A stretch of 64,000 bases of DNA from Anastatus disparis (Eukaryota; Arthropoda; Insecta; Hymenoptera; Eupelmidae), in assembly GCA_017163975.1 (NCBI GenBank), contig JAFFSR010000362.1, positions 2,919,001 to 2,983,000 of the forward strand, in the 5' to 3' direction. This document shows, piece by piece, positions 9,367 to 19,129 of this stretch. The notes beneath the pieces are model-generated. The model searched no databases, was not told the origin of the DNA, and worked only from the letters and a program-made list of their open reading frames with translations. Every line of letters begins with the position of its first letter. Within the stretch, counting starts at the first letter, position 1. The position numbers and the translations under genes are program-made.

Positions 9367-10469
9367 AAATGCCTTGCAGCTTAATACCGTTTATAGCTTT
9401 TAGATGTGAATACACTATAGTAAATCTAATGCTAGACTCAGGGTCACAAGGCAATATAATTAAGATAGGATTAATACCGGAACAATCAACAATAAACTAC
9501 AATAATGTAGTATGTTTAAAGGGTATAAACAACGACCCTGAATATACTATTGGCACTATTATTATTAAGATAGGTGGTGCTACAACAAATTTTCATATTA
9601 TAAGAAACAATATCGCAATACCATATTGCGGAATTTTAGGTGCTATTTTCTTTAGAGAAACCAAATCGATTATTGACTATGGTACAAAAACCATTGCGTT
9701 TAATAACACAGTAATGAAATTCAGTCAAGACAAAAGAAATAACCAAGATTGGGATGTTTCTCGAATAATAAATATAAATTTAAATCAAAACGATAATTTA
9801 CCGTTTATAGAAGTAAAAAATCATAGAGGAGGAGACAATGGCGTTATATTAATTGATACTGGCTCAGAAGGGAGTGTCGTCAAGAAAAAATTAATTCCCG
9901 AAAATTATAAGATAGATAAGTCAGATATTGCTCATCTACAGGGAATTAATGGACAAACGACTCCAACGCTAGGGGTAGCACGCATCAAGGTCAATGGACA
10001 CTTGACTGATTTCCAAGTTGTTTCTGACGAGATAGAACTTCCTTGCGATGGTATACTGGGGTCCGACTATCTCGACAAAACAGGCTCAATTATAAATTTC
10101 GAAACAAACACTTTGGAAGCATTTGGCACTTCCATACCTATATTGTATAAAAACGAACTAATTGAAAAAAGGAAATTAAATAAAAGAAATTTTAACTCTG
10201 ACATAGAAAATTTAGAGGAAGAATTAAACATACAAGATGCTGACCTTTCCAGTGGTCCAGAGATTGAAAATGATTATAACTTCATGATCAGTAACATTAA
10301 TATAGATAATGAGAATTTGTCTAGTATTAGTGAAACATGTAGTTATATTGACTCTGAGCAAAGTGTATTTGACGAATTAGGGGTGAAAACTATTAAACAT
10401 TTCAACGTTTACTTAGTAAATGGCAAAATAGAAAAAGTCACTTTAAATAATGATGAAGGAAAATCTTGA
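9249..10469 (+). CDS. pro: Protease region of element 1 with two tandem aspartic protease domains
   Basis: It is read in the -1 frame after the slippery site; a frame-internal ATG exists at 9210. Two retropepsin-like domains follow each other: D-S-G at 9435-9443 with a later ILG at about 9630, and D-T-G at 9855-9863 with ILGSDYL at about 10050. The active-site Asp residues are exactly 140 codons apart in one frame. Retroviral proteases act as homodimers with one domain per chain; two in one chain could fold as a pepsin-like pseudodimer. The second copy looks more canonical. The C-terminal ~110 residues are acidic and Asn/Ser-rich. The frame ends at TGA 10467-10469, after which the same frame continues as pol, so the stop is probably a mutation. 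Confidence 0.85.
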   Translation, partial: RSWYLENEHNSRDTTKSDALDKYDYEQQRRNLRVSTIAIKMPCSLIPFIAFRCEYTIVNLMLDSGSQGNIIKIGLIPEQSTINYNNVVCLKGINNDPEYTIGTIIIKIGGATTNFHIIRNNIAIPYCGILGAIFFRETKSIIDYGTKTIAFNNTVMKFSQDKRNNQDWDVSRIININLNQNDNLPFIEVKNHRGGDNGVILIDTGSEGSVVKKKLIPENYKIDKSDIAHLQGINGQTTPTLGVARIKVNGHLTDFQVVSDEIELPCDGILGSDYLDKTGSIINFETNTLEAFGTSIPILYKNELIEKRKLNKRNFNSDIENLEEELNIQDADLSSGPEIENDYNFMISNINIDNENLSSISETCSYIDSEQSVFDELGVKTIKHFNVYLVNGKIEKVTLNNDEGKS

Positions 10470-13400
10470 GCAGAGAGAATATTAGATATCATTTGTCTAG
10501 AACATTTAAGTGAGGAAGAACGTGAACAGGCTAAAGGCCTGGTAGAAAAACACTCCGATAGATTTCACTACGAAGGTGACGAACTAACAGTTACGAATGT
10601 GACTAAACATAAAATAAGAACGACTGATGATATACCAGTCAATAACAAACAGTATAGACTCCCTCATATGCTTAAAGAGGAAGTAGAAAGACAAATTCAA
10701 GATTTATTAGATAAAGGCATTATCAGACCTTCAAGGTCTGCCTACAACACAAACTTATGGGTCGTACCTAAAAAGGCCGGTCCTGATGGTAAGCCAAGAT
10801 GGAGAGTTGTATTAGATTTTCGACCTCTTAACGAAAAGACCATACCTATGATACATCCGCTGCCAAATATAACCGACATATTCGATCAAGTAGGATCAGC
10901 AGCGTATTTTACAGTACTTGACTGTGTTTTTGGTTTCCACCAAGTACTTTTAGATGAAGAGAGTGCGGAAAAGACTGCTTTTTCCACGCCGTGTGGACAT
11001 TATGAGTTCATTCGTATGCCGTTTGGCCTCAGAAATGCAGCTACTGAATATCAGCTAGCTATGCATACCACATTCGATGGAATGATAGGAAAAGGCGTGT
11101 TTGTGTATATGGACGACATTGTAATATACGCACGTTCACTAGAAGAGCACGAAAAGGTATTCGATCAAGTTATGGATCGATTAAGAAAAGGGAACTGGAA
11201 ATTAGAACCAACAAAATGTGAATTATTGCGGCAAGAAGTTGTATATTTGGGCCATATTGTGAGTAAAGATGGTCTTAAACTAGACCCAAAGAAAATAGAA
11301 GCCGTTAAAGAGTTTCCTCGACCAAAAAAAGTCAAAAATGTAAGACAGTTTCTGGGATTAGCTGGTTATTATCAAAGATTTATTAAAGACTTTGCTAAAA
11401 TATCAAAACCACTAACCAAGCTGTTAGAAAGTGATCAGAACTTTGACTGGAATGAGGATGTTGAAAACGCATTTAATCTGCTTAAAAATACATTATGTAC
11501 AGCACCCTTATTGCAATTTCCAGATATGTCTCAACCTTTTATAATCACTACCGATGCGTCAGGATATGCAGTAGGTGGTATATTATCACAAGGAAAAATT
11601 GGTAGTGACAAACCAATAGCATACACGTCTCGAGTGCTTCGAGGACCTGAATTACGTTATGATACGTATGAAAAAGAAGCTCTCGCAATGATACATGCTG
11701 TAAAAACGTTCAGGCCTTATATTTTTGGTCGATCTTTTACAATTGTCACTGACCATCAACCATTAATTTGGTTCAAATCTGCCGATTTAAACACTAGAGT
11801 TCAGAAATGGCGATTCAAACTCTCTGAATATGACTACCAAGTTGTATATAAACCAGGGAAAATAAATCTAAATGCCGATGCACTCTCTAGAAATCCCATA
11901 GTAACAGAAAATGTCAACGTTATTACACGAAGGCAAAAACAATTTCAGGAAGTCAACGAGCAAATTGAAAATATAAATGATCAGCAAATAAAAGAAAACA
12001 CAGATATTTTCAATGAACCTGTGGTTGAAACTAATAATGACGCATCAATTGTTATTAACGAAGAAAAGGAAATATCAGAAACGAATTCAAAGAAAAATCG
12101 ATTATCAAAGAAGAAAAACATGAATTATGCTGAAAGTAGTGACAACAGTGATTGCGAAGCATCAATCAAGCCTCAGCCTATTGTAAAAAGACCTAGAGGT
12201 AGGCCTCGGATAAAAAATCTAATCAATACTGAGCATGATACTGATTCAGACACAGGCTCTGTCAACGAATTTTCAGAGATATCCAACAATGAAAATCACG
12301 ATATTAACATACCTAGTGAAGGAAGTTCTAAGTCTGAACAAGAATCAGAAGTGTGTAAAACAAATGACGAGGTTACAGACTCTAACACAGATTTTAATAT
12401 AACTAAAGAAAATATTATTAAAACCAGAGAATCATTGTGCCATAGAAATACAGCAATAGTGTATTTTGTGTCAACTGACGGAAGCCCATGTGATGATGGT
12501 GCTCAAGAATTAATAAAAAATAATAAGATACCAGACAAACAAGCATTAGAATGTTGTAGCGTAAATGAAATTAAAAAAACGCATGGTAGAAGTCTGTACG
12601 GACTATGTATTAGGGCCGAAGAACCCGAATCTCAAGCAATAATAAAAACCAACATCCGTACGGTTTTGAATCAATTAAAAGCGATTTTTCTAGAAAAAGG
12701 CATTAAGGAATTGAGTATGGCTAAAAATACTCATATAGAAAATATAGAATGGTTAAAAATTCTAGAATTGATGAAGTTCATATTTAAGGATACAGAAATT
12801 AAGATAATCATCTGTTATGGAACTCTAGTACATGTTCCTTTAAATAAAAGGGATGACATTTTTTACGAACTCCATAGCTCACCTATAGGAGGTCATAGAG
12901 GAGTTTCGAAAACATATAACAGAATTAGACAAAAATATTATTGGGAAAATCTAAAACAAGACATCCAAAGACGAATACAACAATGTCTTGAGTGTCAATT
13001 AAAAAAGCTAGTTAAGTTAAAAACAAAGCAACCTATGATGATAACAGATACGCCAGGTACTGTGTTTGATAAGGTAGCATTAGATATCGTAGGACCTTTA
13101 CCTAAAACTCAAAATGACAACAAGTACATACTGACCATGCAAGATCAATTGTCCAAGTATTGTCTTGCAGTACCCTTACAAAATGCATTGGCAACAACTA
13201 TAGCAGATGCATTTGTAAAAAGATTTATATGTATGTTTGGAGCACCTAGAGTTATATTGACTGACCAAGGTAAAAACTTCCTTAGCACTCTCATGAAACG
13301 GATAGCAAAGCGTTTTAAAATAAAAAAGGTCAAAACTACAGCATTTCACCCGCAATCGAATGGATCCTTAGAGAGATCTCATCATGCTCTTGGTGAGTTT

Positions 13401-13931
13401 CTCAAGCAATATGCAAGTAAGGATAACGAGTGGGATGAATGGGTCGAAACAGCCATGCTAAATTACAACACTTGCGTGCAAGAAAGTACCAAGCATACAC
13501 CATATGAAGTTATTTTTGGAAAATTAGCTAGATTACCTTCTAGTGAACCTCTTCAAGATAATGATCTGCTACCAACGTATCAAGGATATATCAAGGATTT
13601 AGTAGTTAGATTAAACGGCATTAGGAATTTAGTTTACAATAATATAATAGATTCAAAGGCTAGAAATAAAAGATATTACGATAGAAATATAAACCCTAGG
13701 AATTTTAAAATAGAAGATTATGTATTTTTATTAAAAAGCCCTAAGCCTAACAAATTTGGGGACCATTATACTGGCCCACATAAAATTTTAGAGATAATCA
13801 ATAAAAGTAATATTAGGATACAAATAAATAAGGGTTCAAAAATTGTAAATACAAATAGATTAAGAATATCTTACATTAATAGTGAATTTAAAATTAAAAA
13901 AAAGAAAAGAAAACACTCAACTAGTAATTAA
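10470..13931 (+). CDS. pol: Pol of element 1: RT, RNase H, macro-like insert, integrase
   Basis: This is the same frame as the protease; the first ATG after the TGA is at 10599, and coding-like sequence starts at 10470. Counting from 10599: RT with YMDD at residues 170-173 and an upstream Asp in FTVLDCVFGFH; RNase H from TTDASGYAVGG (~318) to ADALSRNP (~425). A charged linker follows with an AT-hook-like PRGRPRIK (~532). Residues ~615-745 form an extra globular region between RNase H and integrase. The integrase has a His/His/Cys/Cys finger (~760-800) and catalytic D (LDIVGPLP, ~829), D (LTDQGKNF, ~888) and E (NGSLERSH, ~925). A GPY/F-like end follows. 1110 codons without a stop after 10599, so enzymatically intact apart from the TGA upstream. 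Confidence 0.9.
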   Translation, partial: AERILDIICLEHLSEEEREQAKGLVEKHSDRFHYEGDELTVTNVTKHKIRTTDDIPVNNKQYRLPHMLKEEVERQIQDLLDKGIIRPSRSAYNTNLWVVPKKAGPDGKPRWRVVLDFRPLNEKTIPMIHPLPNITDIFDQVGSAAYFTVLDCVFGFHQVLLDEESAEKTAFSTPCGHYEFIRMPFGLRNAATEYQLAMHTTFDGMIGKGVFVYMDDIVIYARSLEEHEKVFDQVMDRLRKGNWKLEPTKCELLRQEVVYLGHIVSKDGLKLDPKKIEAVKEFPRPKKVKNVRQFLGLAGYYQRFIKDFAKISKPLTKLLESDQNFDWNEDVENAFNLLKNTLCTAPLLQFPDMSQPFIITTDASGYAVGGILSQGKIGSDKPIAYTSRVLRGPELRYDTYEKEALAMIHAVKTFRPYIFGRSFTIVTDHQPLIWFKSADLNTRVQKWRFKLSEYDYQVVYKPGKINLNADALSRNPIVTENVNVITRRQKQFQEVNEQIENINDQQIKENTDIFNEPVVETNNDASIVINEEKEISETNSKKNRLSKKKNMNYAESSDNSDCEASIKPQPIVKRPRGRPRIKNLINTEHDTDSDTGSVNEFSEISNNENHDINIPSEGSSKSEQESEVCKTNDEVTDSNTDFNITKENIIKTRESLCHRNTAIVYFVSTDGSPCDDGAQELIKNNKIPDKQALECCSVNEIKKTHGRSLYGLCIRAEEPESQAIIKTNIRTVLNQLKAIFLEKGIKELSMAKNTHIENIEWLKILELMKFIFKDTEIKIIICYGTLVHVPLNKRDDIFYELHSSPIGGHRGVSKTYNRIRQKYYWENLKQDIQRRIQQCLECQLKKLVKLKTKQPMMITDTPGTVFDKVALDIVGPLPKTQNDNKYILTMQDQLSKYCLAVPLQNALATTIADAFVKRFICMFGAPRVILTDQGKNFLSTLMKRIAKRFKIKKVKTTAFHPQSNGSLERSHHALGEFLKQYASKDNEWDEWVETAMLNYNTCVQESTKHTPYEVIFGKLARLPSSEPLQDNDLLPTYQGYIKDLVVRLNGIRNLVYNNIIDSKARNKRYYDRNINPRNFKIEDYVFLLKSPKPNKFGDHYTGPHKILEIINKSNIRIQINKGSKIVNTNRLRISYINSEFKIKKKKRKHSTSN

Positions 13932-13938
13932 TTAGTAA

Positions 13939-13970
13939 TTAACCTTTTTTTTTCTTCTTTTTGATTACAG
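13939..13970 (+). promoter_or_regulatory. Splice acceptor for env
   Basis: A long pyrimidine tract (CCTTTTTTTTTCTTCTTTTT) followed by GATTACAG ends exactly at the env ATG (13971). This is a strong 3' splice site and explains env expression from a subgenomic RNA, probably with the GTAAGT donor in the LTR. Confidence 0.75.
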
Positions 13971-15110
13971 ATGTTCTTATTCGCGTTAGCATTATTATTT
14001 CAACCCGCTTGGGGAATAATAGGATACGACTGCGGCGCTAGAACGCTAAACATAACGACGCTTTCACTATTGGAAGTAGGGACTTGCGAAATACCGAAAA
14101 ACAATCTAAATTTGTATAAACCATATATACAACTATTAAAAATAGACCAATTCACTGATACTACCGCGATTCAATGTAAGATTGAATATCGCAGGACAGT
14201 GTATCACTGCGGTATGCATTCACATGTATCTGTAGTAGATCATGGACACAACGAATATATAACGGAAATAAGCAGAAGGGCTTGTTCACAGTTATATAGT
14301 ACCAGAACTCTTAGTTTAAATCAAAGGCATGAGTTTTACGGTATTAAAGTTAGTCATACAACTACTAGGCCGATAACATTTGCCGGTAATATAGAAAACG
14401 ATGGAACTTGCAACGGCGAGGCTTATGCAGATCCCTATGGATCTTGGAGTAACGTAGTAGTGCAAGGAACCATAAAGATAACCGTAAAGGAAGTCACGTC
14501 TAGGGTGAGCTTGGAAAATAATAGAATCCATTTACCCTCAGGTACAAGTTGCATGTTATCCGATGCAGAATGCCTTGATTTCAAAGGTGGACAAACCTTC
14601 TGGAATCCCCTGCCAACGGATCAATGCAAGTTCTCCAGTTACAGCATCCTATATGGAGGGTTCGTTGAAAAAGTGGTTGATCCTAACAGGAAGGAACAAA
14701 CTGTGTATTCCATTTCCTCGAACGATGTTACTTTCGCATTAGCTGCAAAAACAAAAGATTCTGTCTGTGGATATAGTACAGTCCTAATAGAACACCCAAA
14801 ATTAGTTATTTTCGAAACAACTCGCAACGGAGAATCATTCGCTAAACGTAAGGGGAATACCATCGATAATTTAGACATATTTACTTATGTAAACTCGAAA
14901 TTTGTATTTGTAGAACGGCATATTAGGACTCAAATTAGACAATTGTATTATCATGTGATGATGCAACAGTGTCAAATAGAAAGAGAGACAATAATGAACG
15001 CTCTCGCAATAGCAACTCAAGCGCCGGAATTTAATGAAGGGACCAGGGTATATGGCTATGACTGCGGGAGAAGTGGTGCACGTAATCAAATGCATACCTG
15101 TAGAGGTTAA
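13971..15110 (+). pseudogene. env: Env glycoprotein of element 1, N-terminal part (frameshifted), jingchuvirus-like
   Basis: 379 codons beginning with a hydrophobic signal peptide (FLFALALLFQPAWG), then a Cys-rich ectodomain starting GYDCG and several N-x-S/T sites. The Cys pattern and the conserved blocks in the next segment fit my recollection of jingchuvirus/chuvirus-type glycoproteins that have been captured by insect retroelements, rather than the baculovirus F-like env of classical errantiviruses. That assignment is from memory of the family and needs a profile search. The frame breaks between about 15030 and 15070: coding continues in the +1-shifted frame, consistent with a small insertion. 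Its TAA is at 15108-15110. It sits directly after a splice acceptor. Confidence 0.7.
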
Positions 15111-15633
15111 AGTACAGCATAGCGAAAATTGTTATGCTGAACTGCAAGTAAGTCATAAAAATGAGACACGGTTTTTGACACCTAAAACCCACATTTTGAA
15201 ATCTAAAGGTACTCAGGTATCTTGTAATAGTTTATTACCAGCATATTATCTTGTAGATGAAAACTGGTATAAAATCTTACCTGAACCGACCGATGCAAAA
15301 TCACCACATGTTATTCAACCTTTAACGAAACCTACGTGGAAATATATAGAACCCGTATCTTTGGCAACTAGCGGTATCTATACCGAAAAGGATTTGGACG
15401 AATTAAAAGACCATATTATGTTCCCGATCGAAAGATCAGCTCTGTTAAACGAAGTTGCCAGAGAAATACATGGTCATCCATCAGCGGACCATGAAGGAAC
15501 AATTGGCAAACTTATGAATGAAGGAGTCATGGAAAGGATCATCGAATCTACATGGTCAAGAATGTGGAAAAAGTTTACTGATTTTGGTACCGCTGGCGCA
15601 GGTATCATAGCAATATTTATCATCTTGCAATAA
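15034..15633 (+). pseudogene. env: Env glycoprotein of element 1, C-terminal ectodomain and membrane region
   Basis: This continues the env reading in a different frame from 13971-15110. Cys residues (VIKCIPVEV, ENCYAEL, VSCNSLL) are followed by PTWKY, SGIYT and HIMFP blocks and an amphipathic stretch, then a Gly/Ala/Ile-rich start of a membrane segment. A TAA at 15631-15633 cuts the hydrophobic region; the frame stays open beyond it (see next entry). The ATG at 15034 is incidental: the segment is meant to be read as part of the longer glycoprotein. As it stands it cannot give a full-length membrane-anchored Env. Confidence 0.7.
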
Positions 15634-15927
15634 TTAAAAATGATAGTCCAAATAATTGTTAATGATTTTGCATTACATAGAATATATGGCTGGTCGATAC
15701 ACATGCTTGGAGCACTTTGGACATCCATAGCACAGTTATTAATATATATAAGCAATCCAGTACCTAATCAGACTACAAACTCGTATGAAAGGTCGACCGA
15801 CGTAGAACAAGAAATAGAATTAGTGTCACAAATACCAACAAACAGCCACAACAACAGCGAACAACCAACGGCAGCAGCCCGCGCTCATGAACATCAAGAA
15901 AGGGGGTTCTTTACCCTACCAAAATAA
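15634..15927 (+). pseudogene. env: Env membrane/tail segment after a premature stop
   Basis: Same frame as 15034-15633, separated only by the TAA at 15631-15633; an ATG occurs at 15640. It starts with hydrophobic stretches (IVQIIVNDFAL, MLGALWTSIAQLLIYI) that would complete the membrane region, then a hydrophilic Asn/Gln/Glu-rich tail ending at TAA 15925-15927. Read alone it would be a 95-residue hydrophobic peptide, but continuity with env is the better explanation. Confidence 0.6.
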
Positions 15928-16076
15928 AAATATACGTAAATTGATTCGATATTTGTGTTGTTTCTATACTACTGATCATCATCACCATTATTAAGGAAAG
16001 GATAGTCATGCCACCGAGCATACGATTGCTAGATATTCCTTTTTCAAATTACCTAGCAACCGTCTAACGGTGGGGG
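15928..16076 (+). other. Element 1 3' untranslated region and polypurine tract
   Basis: Noncoding; GGTGGGGG at 16069-16076 lies directly before the 3' LTR and is the expected plus-strand primer (polypurine tract). Confidence 0.7.
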
Positions 16077-18704
16077 TGTAAAGTCCAGCTGAAAATTCGA
16101 GTCAAAAATTTTCCTTTTTTGTTTTGTTGTTTTTTTCATCCATACATATTTTTAAACTTCCTTTCACTTAAAAGAAAAATATTGCTTTCCCCGTTAAGTA
16201 AGCCCTTCTAGGTAAAGAAATAATGTTGGATTGTAACTTTGTTTAGGCAGCAAAATGTTACCGCGTAAACTATGTATAAAAAAAATCATACCTCTTGTGA
16301 GACCACACTGCTTGTACACAGGTGTACATCGCTGGTGAAATCTTAAGTCTCTCTATTGGCGCAACAAAAGGACACGTATAAGTGCATATATAAAAAAAAA
16401 GGGTCCGCACAAACTTAGAAATCCAAGAGTAAGCCCAAACTATATAAAAAAAAAATTGTTTTCCTTTTTTCTTTCTCATCTTTCCCAAACTCTAACAGCT
16501 AAACGTCACATAAATTGCAATTTTATGTTTCTAACATACTTTCTTCTTGTATTTTCCTTTTGTTTTAGAGAAATACTTTCAAGAAAGTTTGTTACCAAAG
16601 GTATTATAAGTAATACGAAAAAAATATAAATTATGGCAGATGTCTATCTCAAAGACATAGCAAACGAAAAGAATGAACACCTTTTTTTTAATATATGAAC
16701 AACTGTCCTTAAGAGTTATTTTTAAGACCACCTAAGCTATATTGTAAGAGATACTTAAAAATATTATATTCAGCTTCCTTATTTTTCTTCTAAAATTAAA
16801 ATAAATTCAAAAATCTCTTATAATATATAATACATAAAATCATTAACATTAGGTAGTACGTAAAAATTGAGTTAATTATTAATGTATACAGTGTAATTGC
16901 GTACACTTTATTAACTCATAGTATAGTAGTAATTTACCTTTGACAACTAATTAGTTATATTTATTTGGCGAAAGCATACTTAAGATTAGTTTAAATTTAA
17001 TTTTTTTCCATAAGACTAGTTATATACATATTAATCTTAAATCTTATCGATGTAATTCTAAGCGTTGATGCAACAAATATTTTTTTCTCTTTTATTAAAG
17101 GCCATATATTTTTCTTTATGACAAAATACAGGAACTTTTTAGGTTAAAAAATGTGCATACACTACTGTTGTATAAAATTATATTACGTAAATTTTTTCTT
17201 AATTATAGACATATAAAATTTTTATTTTTATTATCATTTTTTAAAATTTCTAATTAAATATCCTTAAAGCTATTTTCATAAGTACTTAGAGTTCATATCT
17301 ATTTGTCTGTCATTAGAAATTAGTTACCATAAGTTAAAGAATTTAGATTATTAATTGTTTGTTTTAATAATGATTTTTGTATTAGTTTTTAAGTTAACAA
17401 TAATTTCATATATTTTAATTTTAAGATGTATTGTCTAGAAATAAGTGCGAGCAATTCGTATTAGCAATATAATATCAATCGATAATTTCCAAAAGGAAAA
17501 TTAAACGAAAATGTAATTAGATTTTGTATTTTATTTTTATTCGATCATATTAATTGTTAACTTTAACTTTAACTTTGTTCTTAATAATTTACTTAGCTAA
17601 ATAAGAATTTTGTAAAGAGATAAAGAAAGAAGAAAGGACAGGAAAGTTGAGGGTACGCTCCTCCCACGCTTTTTCTTTCCGAAAGTCTGATCTCCTTTCT
17701 CTCTCTCTCTCTTGTACCTTGAGGGAAGCAAAATTGGAGAAAACTGAGTGAAACTATTGTTTTTCCTCTAACACTAGCGCATTTTTCTATGCGTGAATGT
17801 CCGGCAGGAGTATATAAGGACCAGTGACGAGTTGCATAATCGTCATTCGTACCACGACTTTGTGCAAACAAGGTTACGGACCTCCGGGTTTTTCTGCAGA
17901 CCTTTGAGTCTCCTCTAAATATTTTTACTAAATTTTTCTGACCTTTTGGTCCCAGTAAATTTTATTTTTTCAAATTCTACTTTTCCAATTTTGCTTCCCA
18001 GTTAAAAATTTTTTTTTTGTATCATTTTAAATAAGGAAATATAAAAAAAGTAAGTCTAAAAAGATTTTAATCTTATTTCTTTTTTTTTCTACCTTAATCG
18101 AACGCACGATTTGGTGGGTGTAACCAATCCCCAAGTCAACAGAAACCATTTCGAACGCAAGTTGAAGGATATAACTAACCCTTCAACCAAAATAAATTTT
18201 TCGAACGCAAATCAAGAACATTATTTGCTCTTGCCTTTTTTCCTCAAAGGGAACATTTGAAAGTTAATTGACAGGTGTAACCAACCAGTCAATGTTTCTA
18301 TGTTTATAGAACAAGTTCCCCTTTGAATCGAACGCCACTGAAAAGGTAACCAGTTACTTGCTTGCAAGTATCTAACCCTTCAGTATACCTTTTCTGGAGT
18401 AGTAATATTCCTTAAAGGTAAGAGTTAAAAGGGTATCATTAGCCTTATGCTATAACCCTTTAGCTCCTAACTCTCGAGGGTATATGTTAATCAAGTGAAG
18501 ATCACAATAACCCCTTGAGTTATTTATTTATAAATTTCTGCAATTTTTATTAGTATTTTTTTTGCAACTAATCTGAACCCCGAGCCCTTAAGCTACGCTT
18601 AGGCTCGAAAAAGAAGAAGTCACAGCAGTGACTTATTTCTGTAATAATTATAATTATTAATATTAAAAAGAAAATTAAAAATATTAACTAATTATTACAT
18701 TACA
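16077..18704 (+). repeat. 3' LTR of element 1
   Basis: Repeats 1954-4934 without the 255-bp MITE and without the extra AT-rich block. The TATA/initiator block is conserved at 17811-17848. Substitutions relative to the 5' LTR are scattered and mostly transitions by eye. Confidence 0.92.
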
Positions 18705-18981
18705 GTTAGAAGTACAATAACCTGAAAATATATTCGTCATGTTAAACACAAAGTGGCGTCGACTAGTTAAAGCGTCTATATAAAATAGTGTTGCACCCTC
18801 AATATACGTTAACGCCTCGATAGGACTGTACAGTTCTATAAGGGAAAACGATACGGGCATCTAGAAGGAAAAGGCATTACACGCCAGTACAGATCTGTCT
18901 AGTTCATCTGTACAGATCTGTCTAGAACTTGATTATTTTAGCTAAAACTGTCTAGTAGCCCAGACTAATTTCTACCAGGGA

Positions 18982-19129
18982 TAACATAACATTTTTAGTT
19001 AATGTATAACATATAAGCAATATGTAACATATATATGTAAAAAATATTTATGATAAAATTTTATGTCAACTCGCCTAGTAAAAAAATAATAATAGTTCAA
19101 AATCTGTGAATATATTCCATTTCATACTC
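18982..19129. other. AT-rich spacer
   Basis: Sequence between the right end of the split DNA transposon and the foldback arm; no gene or motif seen. Confidence 0.5.

Larger units (their letters stand above)
1954..18704 (+). mobile_element. LTR element 1: Ty3/gypsy, errantivirus/retrovirus-like, complex
   Basis: Long direct repeats at 1954-4934 and 16077-18704 both begin TGTAAAGTCC and end ATTACATTACA, and flank a 11.1-kb interior. Order inside: four small ORFs, gag, -1 frameshift signal, protease, RT, RNase H, integrase, spliced env, polypurine tract. RT-RNase H-integrase order makes it Ty3/gypsy-type. The immediate flanks are GTTG (1950-1953) and GTTA (18705-18708), a possible 4-bp target duplication with one mismatch. 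The two LTRs differ by scattered substitutions, a 255-bp MITE and a roughly 100-bp AT-rich indel, so the insertion is not brand new. Pol has one in-frame stop; env has a frameshift and a stop. Confidence 0.92.
1285..18981. mobile_element. DNA transposon remnant split by LTR element 1
   Basis: The left end TCCCTGGTAGAAATT (1285-1299) is matched by its exact reverse complement at 18967-18981. The outer flanks are TAA on both sides (1282-1284 and 18982-18984), which reads as a 3-bp target duplication. Removing the LTR retrotransposon (1954-18704) leaves about 950 bp. A TAA/TTA target is typical of PIF/Harbinger-type elements, but no DDE transposase domain is visible, so the superfamily is an inference. 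The only open frame left in it is 1516-1836. Confidence 0.6.

Noticed and set aside
15640..15927. Independent small membrane protein gene after env
   Set aside because: Same frame as env, separated by a single stop inside the hydrophobic segment; better explained as the env C-terminus.
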